A stretch of 64,000 nt of DNA, taken from the NCBI RefSeq assembly GCF_010634855.1, contig NZ_MWLQ01000003.1, forward strand, positions 62,001-126,000, given 5' to 3'. The translations under genes and the position numbers were made by a program. Below, one piece after another: positions 8,467 through 16,474 of this stretch (the stretch's first letter is position 1; the number at the start of each line of letters is the position of its first letter). The DNA is from Microbacterium sp. B35-30. Lineage in GTDB: Bacteria > Actinomycetota > Actinomycetes > Actinomycetales > Microbacteriaceae. The notes under the pieces are model-generated. The model saw nothing but the letters and a program-made list of their open reading frames with translations, did no database searches and was not told the DNA's origin.

Positions 8467-9669
8467 CTACTGGATTCCCCGTGCGATGCCCGGCTGAACG
8501 AGTTCGGGGGAGGCTGCCGGATCGCCGGTCGTGCGGGGTTGCTGGGTGAACGGGTCTTCGTACTTCTCGCTGCGGATGCTGTGCTCGTCGAACCCTGCCC
8601 GGCGCAGGACGGCGGCGGTGTGATCGACCATGCGCGGCGAGCCGCAGACCATCGCCAGGCGGTCGTCCCACGGACCGTCCGCGGCCGCGATGTCGCCGAT
8701 CAGTCCGCGGCGTCCCGGGAACGACGGGTCGTCCGACACCGCGTAGGTGACGGTCAGCCACGATGCGTCGGCGTAGCGCTCGAGTTCCGGCTTCGCATAG
8801 AACCCCCACGGATGCCGCGCCCCGTGGTAGAGCGCGACACGAGGCCCGCTCCCTCGTGCGGCGTGGCGGCCGGCGACCTGGTCGAGCACCGCGAGCAGCG
8901 GGGCCAGGCCCGTGCCGCCCGCGATCAGCAGCAGGTCGGGCCATTCGCTGTCGAAGCGCAGGGTCAGCAGTTCGCCGATCGGCGGGCCGAGCCGCACCCG
9001 GTCGCCCGGCTTCACGTCGCGCAGCAGCGCTCCGCTGACCTGGCCGCCGGCGACCAGCTGGACGTGGAAGGTCATCGTGCCGTCGGCGCGCGGTGCATGC
9101 GTCGGCGAGAGGTAGCGCCACTGCCGCGGGCGCTGCGGGATCTCCATCGCGAGCGACTGACCCGCCTGGAACCGGTACCTGTTGTCGGGGCGGATCGTGA
9201 CGGTCCCGACATCCATCCCCCGCCGCTCGGTCGCGACGACCTCGCCGGACCAGGTCGCGGGCTCGGACTCGACCGCCTCGGCCGCCGTGATCATGGTGGT
9301 CGCGATCAGGCCGTAGGCCTCGGCCCAGTCGGCCGCGAGCTCAGGGGTCCACGCGGCACCGAGGAAGTGCTTGAGCGTCGCGAGCAGCGAGGCGCCCACG
9401 GCCGGATAGTGACCGGCGATGGTGCCGAACTTGCGGTGGTCACGGCCCAGGTCCTCGATGTAGCCGACGACGTCGCCGACACGGTCGACGTTGCTGACCA
9501 TGTGGCCGAGCGCCTTGACGAGCCGATCTCGCTGGGCCGCCATCGCGACCGGGAACAGATCGCGCGTCTCGGGGTGGGCGAGGAAGAGGTGCGCATAGAA
9601 GTATCCGGGTACCGCGTCCCCGTGAGCCGCGACCTGAGCCCAGGTCCGCTTGAGCGCTACCGCATCCAC
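8467..9669 (-). CDS. Flavohaemoprotein-like globin/FAD/NAD(P) oxidoreductase
   Basis: This protein of about 400 residues has three domains: globin (residues about 1-135, proximal His in GRDHRKFGTIAGHYPAVGASLL), an FAD-binding barrel (RQWRYLSPTHAPR and GQVSGALLRDVKPGDRV) and an NAD-binding domain (LLLIAGGTGLAPLLAVLDQV, MVCGSPRMVDHTAAVLRRAGF). Such proteins oxidise NO to nitrate with NAD(P)H and O2. I chose GTG at 9669 (VDAVALKRTWAQV), where globin homology begins; an in-frame ATG at 9759 would add 30 unsupported residues. It is divergent from the HTH/PIN pair, with the TGCA-rich repeat between them. Confidence 0.87.
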   Translation of the reverse strand: MDAVALKRTWAQVAAHGDAVPGYFYAHLFLAHPETRDLFPVAMAAQRDRLVKALGHMVSNVDRVGDVVGYIEDLGRDHRKFGTIAGHYPAVGASLLATLKHFLGAAWTPELAADWAEAYGLIATTMITAAEAVESEPATWSGEVVATERRGMDVGTVTIRPDNRYRFQAGQSLAMEIPQRPRQWRYLSPTHAPRADGTMTFHVQLVAGGQVSGALLRDVKPGDRVRLGPPIGELLTLRFDSEWPDLLLIAGGTGLAPLLAVLDQVAGRHAARGSGPRVALYHGARHPWGFYAKPELERYADASWLTVTYAVSDDPSFPGRRGLIGDIAAADGPWDDRLAMVCGSPRMVDHTAAVLRRAGFDEHSIRSEKYEDPFTQQPRTTGDPAASPELVQPGIARGIQ

Positions 9670-9733
9670 CAGTGTCGTGTCCCATCCATCGGTCCGTCGA
9701 TATCGGCCGACGCTAGCGCGTTCCAGATGTATC

Positions 9734-9759
9734 TGCAAAGCATGCAGCTGCAAGTGCAA
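9734..9759. promoter_or_regulatory. TGCA-repeat in divergent promoter region
   Basis: Four TGCA tetramers start at 9734, 9743, 9749 and 9755, including a perfect TGCAGCTGCA palindrome (9743-9752). They lie between the flavohaemoprotein start and the HTH gene. The spacing suggests a repressor or activator site, but it matches no operator I can name with confidence. Confidence 0.4.
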
Positions 9760-9820
9760 CCGGATATCATGGCGGCGAACAGCGCCCGATCTGACGGCGC
9801 GTCACGGGTCGGGGGGCCTT

Positions 9821-10261
9821 ATGACCGTGGTGTTGACGAACGGGACAGTATTCGTCGAGGAGAGCCTGCGCGAGCAGGCCGCCGACCTGGTGCGACGCGC
9901 GCACGACCGGGGCGCACGGGAGTTCTCCCTCGCCGCCGATGACGGCGAGCCTGTGGCGGTTCCGCCCGACGTGAGCTCCTTCCTGATCCAGGTGCTCCGC
10001 GGTCTGGCCCGTGGCCACTTCGCCGTCAGCGCGCTGCCGGCGGAGCTGACCACCACCGTCGCGGCAGAGCTCGTCGGCGTCTCACGCCCCACGCTGATGA
10101 AGCTGGTGCGCAGCGGCGAGCTGCCGTCGCGGCAGGTCGGAACCCATACGCGACTGCGCACCGACGACGTGCTGGCGCTGCGCAAGAGCCGCGCGCAGGA
10201 TCGACGCGCTGCCCTCGAGGCGCTGCGCGAGCTCGACGACGAATTCGGAGCGGATCGATAA
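9821..10261 (+). CDS. Excisionase-type HTH protein, probable antitoxin
   Basis: This 146-residue protein carries a MerR/excisionase-like DNA-binding domain in its C-terminal half (ELTTTVAAELVGVSRPTLMKLVRSGELPSRQVGTHTRLRTDDVLALRKS, about residues 75-125). It ends in a charged helix (RRAALEALRELDDEF) such as antitoxins use to wrap the toxin. The ATG at 9821 follows GGGGGGCC and is preferred over the longer upstream frame. It lies 23 bases before a PIN-domain gene on the same strand, so a type II toxin-antitoxin pair is likely, with this partner autorepressing the operon. Confidence 0.8.
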   Translation: MTVVLTNGTVFVEESLREQAADLVRRAHDRGAREFSLAADDGEPVAVPPDVSSFLIQVLRGLARGHFAVSALPAELTTTVAAELVGVSRPTLMKLVRSGELPSRQVGTHTRLRTDDVLALRKSRAQDRRAALEALRELDDEFGADR

Positions 10262-10284
10262 CCGCCCCCGGGTAGCCTGACCTG

Positions 10285-10821
10285 GTGCCGCAACGTGTAT
10301 TCGTCGACGCCGACGTCCTCGCCGCGCGCACCCCGTACGAGTGGCTGGCGCTGCTGCGCGACGAGACCGACGCCTTCCAGCTGCACTCTTCCCCCGCCGT
10401 CGTGGCCGAGGCCGTGCGTCTGTGGCGGAGCGGGGATCCGTCCGCGCGAGCGGCGGCGGCCCCGCGGCGCCTGGCTCTTCTCACGGCCAGCCTCGACGAG
10501 GTCGTGGGCGCCGCGGAGACGGATGCCGAGCCCGGCGTCGGCGGCCGGGTCGGCGACTCCGCCGTCGGGGACGCCCTCACCACCGGCGCGCATGTGCTGC
10601 TCTCGGCGAGCGCCCGCACGCGCGAGGACGGCGACGGTCTGCCGTTCGAGATCTGCACACCCGACGAGTTCCTCTGCCTCACGGACGACACCGCACCCGC
10701 TGCCGTGCGCGACGTGACGAGGCAGCGCGCCGCCCAGCCGCTCGCGGACGCCCTCGCCGGCGCCGGGTGCCCGGCGTTCGCCGAGCGCGTGGCATCGCAC
10801 CTGCGAGCGATCGCCCGCTGA
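10285..10821 (+). CDS. PIN domain-containing protein, probable toxin RNase
   Basis: This 178-residue protein has the PIN-domain opening VFVDADVLAARTPYEWL, with the first acidic metal ligands Asp7/Asp9, and further conserved acidic residues in VVAEAVRLW and VGDALTTGA. PIN proteins are Mg-dependent ribonucleases; in VapBC-like pairs they cleave tRNA or rRNA. The start is GTG at 10285, just after the HTH gene. It is longer than a typical VapC (about 130), with an extra C-terminal helical region. Toxin activity is inferred from the pairing. Confidence 0.78.
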   Translation: MPQRVFVDADVLAARTPYEWLALLRDETDAFQLHSSPAVVAEAVRLWRSGDPSARAAAAPRRLALLTASLDEVVGAAETDAEPGVGGRVGDSAVGDALTTGAHVLLSASARTREDGDGLPFEICTPDEFLCLTDDTAPAAVRDVTRQRAAQPLADALAGAGCPAFAERVASHLRAIAR

Positions 10822-10854
10822 GCCCCCCGGCCGCGTCCCCGAACCGGTGGTTCC

Positions 10855-12282
10855 TCAGGAGCGCGCGGTCCACCACTCGCGCAGGCGCTGCTCCGCGGCA
10901 TCCGGCCCGATCACTCCTTCGTCGAGGCGCAGGTCGAGCAGGAAGCGGTACGCCTCGCCGACCTCGCGGCCCGGCGGGATGCCGAGCACCTGCTGGATGC
11001 GGTTGCCGTCGAGCTCGGGCCGCATGGCCTCGAGCTCTTCCTGCGCGGCGAGCTCGGTGATGCGGCGCTCGATGTCGTCGTAGGCGCGGGCGAGGCGCGT
11101 GGCCTTCTTGACGTTGCGGGTCGTCACGTCGGCGCGGGTGAGGATGTGGAGGCGGTCGAGCTCGGCATCGGCATCCCGAACGTAGCGGCGCACCGCGGAA
11201 TCGGTCCACGCGCCCTCGGAGTACCCGAAGAAGCGCAGGTGCAGCTCGATCAGCCGCGTCACGGTCGCGATGGTGGCGGAGTCGAAGCGCAGCTCCTGCA
11301 GCCTCTTGCGGGCGAGGCGCGCGCCCTTGATGTCGTGGTGGTAGAACGTCACGCCGCCGCCCGGCTCGAGCCGCCGCGTCGCCGGTTTGCCGATATCGTG
11401 CAGCAGCGCCGCGAGCCGCAGCGGCACGTCGGGGGCGGCATCCGGATTGCGCTTCTTCTCGAGATCGATCGCCTGGCGCAGCACGGTGAGCGAGTGCTCG
11501 TAGACGTCCTTGTGGTGGTGGTGCTCGTCGACCTCGAGCTGCAGCGCCGGGATCTCGGGAAGGAACTCGCCGATCAGCCCGGTCTCGACGAGCAGACGGA
11601 TGCCGCGCACCGGGTCGTCCGTCGCCAGCAGCTTGACGAGCTCAGCTTGGATGCGCTCGGGGCTCACGATCTCGAGGGTCTGGCGCAGCTCCGCCATCGC
11701 GGCCTCGGTGGCGGAGTCGACGGCGAAGCCGAGCTGCGACGCGAAGCGCGCGGCCCGCAGCATGCGCAGCGGGTCGTCGCCGAAGCTGACCGCCGGGTCG
11801 GCAGGAGTGCGGAGGATGCCGTGCACCAGGTCTTCGACGCCGCCGGTCGGGTCGACCAGGGTCTGCCCCGGCACCCGCAGCGCCATGGCGTTGACGGTGA
11901 AGTCGCGGCGCGCGAGGTCGCCCTCGATGGTGTCGCCGAACTCGACCGTCGGCTTGCGGGTCACGCCGTCGTAGCTGTCGGCGCGGTACGTCGTGATCTC
12001 GACCTGCTCGCCGCGGACACGGGCGCCGATGGTGCCGAACGCCCGCCCGATGTCCCACTGCGCCGAGGAGATGGGCTTCACGATCTTCAGGATGTCGTCG
12101 GGGCGGGCATCGGTCGTGAAGTCGAGGTCGTTGGTGCGGCGGCCGAGCAGCGCGTCGCGGACGGGGCCGCCCACGATCGCGAGGTCGAAGCCGGCGTCGG
12201 AGAAGGCACGCGCGAGCGTGGCGACGACGGGGGACTCGGCGAGCGCGCCGAGGCGCGCGACGCCCTCGGCCATGTTGAGCAT
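10855..12282 (-). CDS. cca: CCA tRNA nucleotidyltransferase
   Basis: This 475-residue class II CCA-adding enzyme (possibly including poly(A)-polymerase-like activity) completes tRNA 3' ends. The nucleotidyltransferase head is clear: VGGPVRDALLGRRTNDLDFTTDA with the metal-binding DxD, then RRDFTVNAMAL and GDDPLRMLRAARFASQL. The C-terminal half has an HD domain (HSLTVLRQAI ... LAALLHDIGKPATRR). The ATG at 12282 has GGCTGGAG in front; ATG 12273 is an alternative. In actinobacteria cca commonly lies near murJ and parAB, as here. These tRNAs (see 45468, 45553) lack encoded CCA ends, consistent with need for the enzyme. Confidence 0.95.
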   Translation of the reverse strand: MLNMAEGVARLGALAESPVVATLARAFSDAGFDLAIVGGPVRDALLGRRTNDLDFTTDARPDDILKIVKPISSAQWDIGRAFGTIGARVRGEQVEITTYRADSYDGVTRKPTVEFGDTIEGDLARRDFTVNAMALRVPGQTLVDPTGGVEDLVHGILRTPADPAVSFGDDPLRMLRAARFASQLGFAVDSATEAAMAELRQTLEIVSPERIQAELVKLLATDDPVRGIRLLVETGLIGEFLPEIPALQLEVDEHHHHKDVYEHSLTVLRQAIDLEKKRNPDAAPDVPLRLAALLHDIGKPATRRLEPGGGVTFYHHDIKGARLARKRLQELRFDSATIATVTRLIELHLRFFGYSEGAWTDSAVRRYVRDADAELDRLHILTRADVTTRNVKKATRLARAYDDIERRITELAAQEELEAMRPELDGNRIQQVLGIPPGREVGEAYRFLLDLRLDEGVIGPDAAEQRLREWWTARS

Positions 12283-12326
12283 GGGCTCCAGCCTACCGAG
12301 GGTCCAGGCTGCGCCAGCCGCGCACG

Positions 12327-13907
12327 TCACGCCGCGAGCCGCAGGAATCCGGTGAAAGCCAGCTCCCGGACGCGGGGAAGAAGGTCGGCGCGCAGCGCAG
12401 CGGGGTCGACTTCCAACAGCTCGGCGATCGCATCGACGAGCGCACCGATCGGCAGATCGCCGTCGCACGCGCCGACGAGCGCTGCGAGCCCGGGGTCGAC
12501 GCTCAGCGCACGCCCGAACCCGCCACCCTGTCGCAGTTCGATGACGGTCGGGTCCTCGGCCCCGGGCAGGTGGTGCCGGGCTTCGGTGACGTCGTGGGCG
12601 ACATGGAAGACGGATGCCGCGAGCCCCGCGTCGTCGACCCCCGCCAGGCGGTCGTGGGCGTCGAGGGCCGCCGCCAGGTGGGCGCCGATGCTGTCGCCGG
12701 CGAGGGCGGTGTGGAGCGTCTCGTACCGCGCCAAGGTGGGCGCGCCCGACACCGGACGCCGCAGCAGCAGGTAGCCGAACCCGATCTCGGTCACGCCGCG
12801 CGCGCCGAAGTCGTCGAGCCACGCGTCGACCAGCCGCGCGAAGCCGGGCCCGCCCGGCAGCGTGCCGCCGTCGCGCACCCACAGCTCGGCGTACGACAGC
12901 GGGTCGAGGCTCTCGCGCTCCACCACCCACGCGTCCAGCGGCACCGGCGACGATGCGACCCAGTCCCGCACGCGCTCCAGCCCGGGAACGCCGTCACGGG
13001 TCTCCCAGTTGCCGAGCAGCTGCGCGGTTCCGCCGGGGGCGAGATGCGCGCCGACGCCCGTGACGAACGCCGCCACGACGTCGTCGCCGACCATGCCGCC
13101 GTCGCGGTACTCGTAGGCCGGCACGTCGGCGACGCGCGGCGTGATCACGAACGGCGGGTTCGACACGATCCGGTCGAACTGCTCGCCGGTGACGGGTTCG
13201 AAGAGACTCCCGAGCCGCACCTCGATGCCGTCGATGCCGTTGAGCAGCGCGTTCAGCCGGGTGAAGCCGAGGGCGCGCGGCGAGATGTCGGTGGCCACGA
13301 CGTGGTCCACCTGCGCGCGGGCGCGGAGCGCCTGGATGCCGCATCCCGCGCCGATGTCGAGCCCGTGGCGGGCGGGCGTCGGCAGCTGCAGCCCGGCGAG
13401 CGTCAGCGACGCGCCGCCGACGCCGAGAACGTGGTCCTCGGGCAGCGGCCCGCCGAGCGCGGCCTCGTCGAGGTCGCTCGCGATCCACCACTGTCCGGTT
13501 CCGGACGCATCCGTGTACGACTGCGGACGTACCACCGCGAGCGGCCGCACGCTCGTCCCCGTGGTCGCCGCGCTGTCTTCTGCGGCGCTGCCCTCGGCGG
13601 CCGCGGCGCCGGCGTCGGCGACGGTCGCCAGGCCCAGGCGCGCGAGTCCCTCCGCGCCGGCGCGGACGAGCGCTTCATCGACGGATGCCGCAGCCTGCGG
13701 CATCCCGAGCACGAGAAGCCTGCCCAGCACGGCGAGGGCGTCGCCGCGGTCGCCGAGCGCGCGCGCGGCGGGCGTTCGCAGACCGCGGGCGATGGCGTCG
13801 TCGGCAGCCGCGCCCCACGCGTCGCGCAGCGCCTCGGCGGTGAAACCGGCGTCACGGAGATCGTCGGCGAGGTCACGGCAGAGGGCTGGATCCGGTTCGG
13901 GAAGCAC
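12327..13907 (-). CDS. Class I SAM-dependent methyltransferase (HemK/RsmC-like)
   Basis: This protein of about 526 residues has a central Rossmann methyltransferase domain: LDIGAGCGIQALRARAQVDHVVATDISPRALGFTRLN, followed by the SNPPFVITP catalytic motif typical of N-methyltransferases acting on bases or glutamine amides. The N-terminal region (about 1-150) is an actinobacterial extension with a helical domain; the C-terminal 150 residues are family-specific. The start is uncertain: GTG 13907 (VLPEPDPALCRDL) is used, with TTG 13919 possible. The substrate is unknown. It is transcribed away from the murJ cluster with cca. Confidence 0.8.
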   Translation of the reverse strand: MLPEPDPALCRDLADDLRDAGFTAEALRDAWGAAADDAIARGLRTPAARALGDRGDALAVLGRLLVLGMPQAAASVDEALVRAGAEGLARLGLATVADAGAAAAEGSAAEDSAATTGTSVRPLAVVRPQSYTDASGTGQWWIASDLDEAALGGPLPEDHVLGVGGASLTLAGLQLPTPARHGLDIGAGCGIQALRARAQVDHVVATDISPRALGFTRLNALLNGIDGIEVRLGSLFEPVTGEQFDRIVSNPPFVITPRVADVPAYEYRDGGMVGDDVVAAFVTGVGAHLAPGGTAQLLGNWETRDGVPGLERVRDWVASSPVPLDAWVVERESLDPLSYAELWVRDGGTLPGGPGFARLVDAWLDDFGARGVTEIGFGYLLLRRPVSGAPTLARYETLHTALAGDSIGAHLAAALDAHDRLAGVDDAGLAASVFHVAHDVTEARHHLPGAEDPTVIELRQGGGFGRALSVDPGLAALVGACDGDLPIGALVDAIAELLEVDPAALRADLLPRVRELAFTGFLRLAA

Positions 13908-14068
13908 GGGTCCATTCAACCGCGCCGCGCCCAAACGCGGCGCCAGGCACGTTCGCAGGCGACGCGCGCGGGGCGGCGTCGGGCGGGCTCCGAGGCGCGG
14001 ACCGTAGAATCGCACTCGATCGTGCGGTCAGGCCATCGCACAGGAGCGAACCCCCCGACAGGATCATC

Positions 14069-16474
14069 GTGACCCCACCGCGAGCCCCGCAGCGCCCCGT
14101 GCGCCGCGCCCCGCGTTTCGTGACCGCCGCCGTCGCGGCCGTTGCGGTGCTTGCGGGGCTCCTCGTGCCCGGCGGCGCCATGGCGGCAAGCCCCCAGCCC
14201 TCACCCAGCCCGACCTCGACGATTCCCGCCGGCACCACCGTGTTCACGCTGTCGCCGCTCGCCAACGGCATCGTGCGCCCCGGCGATCCGCTGAGCGTCA
14301 CCCTCTCGCTGCAGAACGGCACGGACGCCGCCACCGCCCCATTGACCGTGACGCTGTCACTCGGCCGCACCCCGCTCGCCGACCGCGACGCGCTCGGCGA
14401 CTGGCTCGACCAGGCGGACGCACCGGCGGCGCTCGACCAGGTCGCCACGGAGACCTTGGGCGCGGTGGAGCCGGGTTCGGCCGAACGACAAGGCATGACG
14501 ATCGCGTCAGCCGACCCGGTCCTCGCGGGTCGCGCGCCCGGGGTGTATCCGCTCGCCGCGTCGTACGAAGGCGACGGCGGTACGGTGACCGCCACGAGCG
14601 CGATGATCGTGCCTCCTGACGACGCCGCCGACGTCGGCATCGGGGTGATCGTGCCGATCACCGCGGGCGCGCTGAGCGAAGGGCTGCTCACCTCGGAGGA
14701 GCTCGCCGTGCTCACGGCGCCCGACGGCGATCTGACCACCCAGCTCGACGCCGTCGCCGACACCGGCGCGATTCTCGCGGTCGACCCTGCCGTGCCGGCC
14801 GCGATCCGGGTGCTCGGCATGTCGGCGCCCACATCGGCGCTCGATTGGCTCGCCCGCCTCGAGAGCCTCCAGAACTCGCGCTTCGCGCTGCAGTTCGGCG
14901 ATGCAGACGTCACCGCGCAGCTGCAGGCCGGAGCGCCCCAGCCGCTCGCGCCGACGTCGTTCATCGCCTACATGTCGCCGTCGGACTTCACCGCCCCGAC
15001 GCCCACGCCGACCACGACACCCGTACCCACCGCCTCCGGCACGCCGACACCGACGCCCACACCGACGCCGCAGCCGTCCGACTCGCTGCCGAGCACCGAC
15101 ACGCTCCTCGCGGTCGGCCCGGCCACACGCCCGGCGGTCTTCTGGCCGGCCGACGGCACCGCCGACGCCGACATCGTCTCGCGCCTCGGAGAGCTCGGCA
15201 CCGAGGGAGCGTCTGCGGCGACGATCGTCCCGTCCTCGACAACGAAGGCCGGAGCCGCCGGCCGCTCCGTCTCAGCCCGCGGTCTCGTCGGTGACGCCGA
15301 GGTGCTCGTGTACGACAGCGACGTCTCGTCGGCCCTCGACGAGGCGTCGCGGAGCGACGAGCCCTGGCTCCGCGGTGCGCCGCTCACGACCGCCACCGCG
15401 TACCTCGCCTTCGCCGCAGCCGACGCCGACGGCCCGCTCCTCGTGACGGTCGGGCGCGGTGACGGACGCCCGGCGTTCGGACTGGCGGCGGCCATCTCGG
15501 CCGCCGTGTCCGCGCCGAACGTCACTCCCCGCGCCCTTCCCGCGATGGCTGCCGGCGAGGCGCGGGAAGTCGAGCTCGCGGGCACCGAGGCCTCTGCGGA
15601 GCGGGCGGCGGCGGCATCCGCTCTCATCGGCGGGGAAGGCGAGCTCGCCCGGTTCGCGACGATCCTCGACCAGCCGCCGCTGCTCACCGGCCCCGAGCGT
15701 GCCGAGATCCTGCAGTTGCTCGGCGTCGCGTGGATCGGCGACGACACGTGGCCCGCCACGATCGCCGAGCACCGCGCCGAGACCGTCGACGCCCTCGGCT
15801 CCGTCGCGCTGCTGCCGACCAGCCCGAGCGACCTGTACGGGTCGAACGCCGCGCTGCGGTTCTGGGTGCGCAACGACCTGCCCTACCCCGTCAACCTCGT
15901 GCTCTACACGACCCGCGACAACCTCCGCCTCGACGTCCAGGGCGAGACCCCCGTCGTCGCGACGCCGTCGAGCAACACGCGCGTCGAGGTGCCGGTGCAG
16001 GCCAGGGTCGGCCGCGGCGACGTCACCCTCAGCCTCCAGCTGCGCAGCCCCGCCTTCGTGGCGATCGGCGAGCCGGAGTCCGTCGAGATCAACGTGTACG
16101 CCGACTGGGAGACCGCCGGCCTCGCGGCCCTCGCCGTGCTCGTCGGCATCCTCCTCGCGATCGGCATCGTGCGCACCGTGCTGCGCATGCGCCGGCGGCG
16201 ACGGGGGACGGATGCCGCCGGCCCGGGCTCGGGCGAAGGTCCGCGTGCGGGTGATGGCTCGGGCGAGGGTGCGGACTCAGGGTCGGGTGCGGACTCTGGG
16301 TCGGGTGCGGGCTCGGACTTGGACTCGGGTTCTGCAGTCGGCGGGGCTGCGGCCGACGGTGAGGCTCCGGTGAACGGTCGGACTGCGGGCGACGAGAGTC
16401 CTGCAGACCGCGTGGTTCCAGCCGAGGGGGAAGCCGCTGCCGACCCCGCCTCGAGCGACGAGCGGCACCGATGA
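14069..16474 (+). CDS. DUF6049 family secreted/membrane-anchored protein
   Basis: This 801-residue extracellular protein has a signal peptide (residues 1-39; FVTAAVAAVAVLAGLLVPGGAMA). A long ectodomain follows, with a Thr/Pro-rich linker (about 311-345, PTPTPTPTPQPSD). A single membrane helix lies near the C-terminus (about 688-710, LAALAVLVGILLAIGIVRTVL), followed by an Arg-rich stop and a Gly/Ser/Asp-rich cytoplasmic tail. Proteins of this kind sit directly before murJ in Actinobacteria, and the stop/start overlap (ATGA at 16471) supports translational coupling. A cell-envelope role beside lipid II export is inferred. The start is GTG at 14069. Confidence 0.8.
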   Translation: MTPPRAPQRPVRRAPRFVTAAVAAVAVLAGLLVPGGAMAASPQPSPSPTSTIPAGTTVFTLSPLANGIVRPGDPLSVTLSLQNGTDAATAPLTVTLSLGRTPLADRDALGDWLDQADAPAALDQVATETLGAVEPGSAERQGMTIASADPVLAGRAPGVYPLAASYEGDGGTVTATSAMIVPPDDAADVGIGVIVPITAGALSEGLLTSEELAVLTAPDGDLTTQLDAVADTGAILAVDPAVPAAIRVLGMSAPTSALDWLARLESLQNSRFALQFGDADVTAQLQAGAPQPLAPTSFIAYMSPSDFTAPTPTPTTTPVPTASGTPTPTPTPTPQPSDSLPSTDTLLAVGPATRPAVFWPADGTADADIVSRLGELGTEGASAATIVPSSTTKAGAAGRSVSARGLVGDAEVLVYDSDVSSALDEASRSDEPWLRGAPLTTATAYLAFAAADADGPLLVTVGRGDGRPAFGLAAAISAAVSAPNVTPRALPAMAAGEAREVELAGTEASAERAAAASALIGGEGELARFATILDQPPLLTGPERAEILQLLGVAWIGDDTWPATIAEHRAETVDALGSVALLPTSPSDLYGSNAALRFWVRNDLPYPVNLVLYTTRDNLRLDVQGETPVVATPSSNTRVEVPVQARVGRGDVTLSLQLRSPAFVAIGEPESVEINVYADWETAGLAALAVLVGILLAIGIVRTVLRMRRRRRGTDAAGPGSGEGPRAGDGSGEGADSGSGADSGSGAGSDLDSGSAVGGAAADGEAPVNGRTAGDESPADRVVPAEGEAAADPASSDERHR

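Noticed and set aside
9669..9759. Flavohaemoprotein start at ATG 9759
   Set aside because: It would add 30 residues not fitting the globin start and would include the TGCA repeats in coding sequence.
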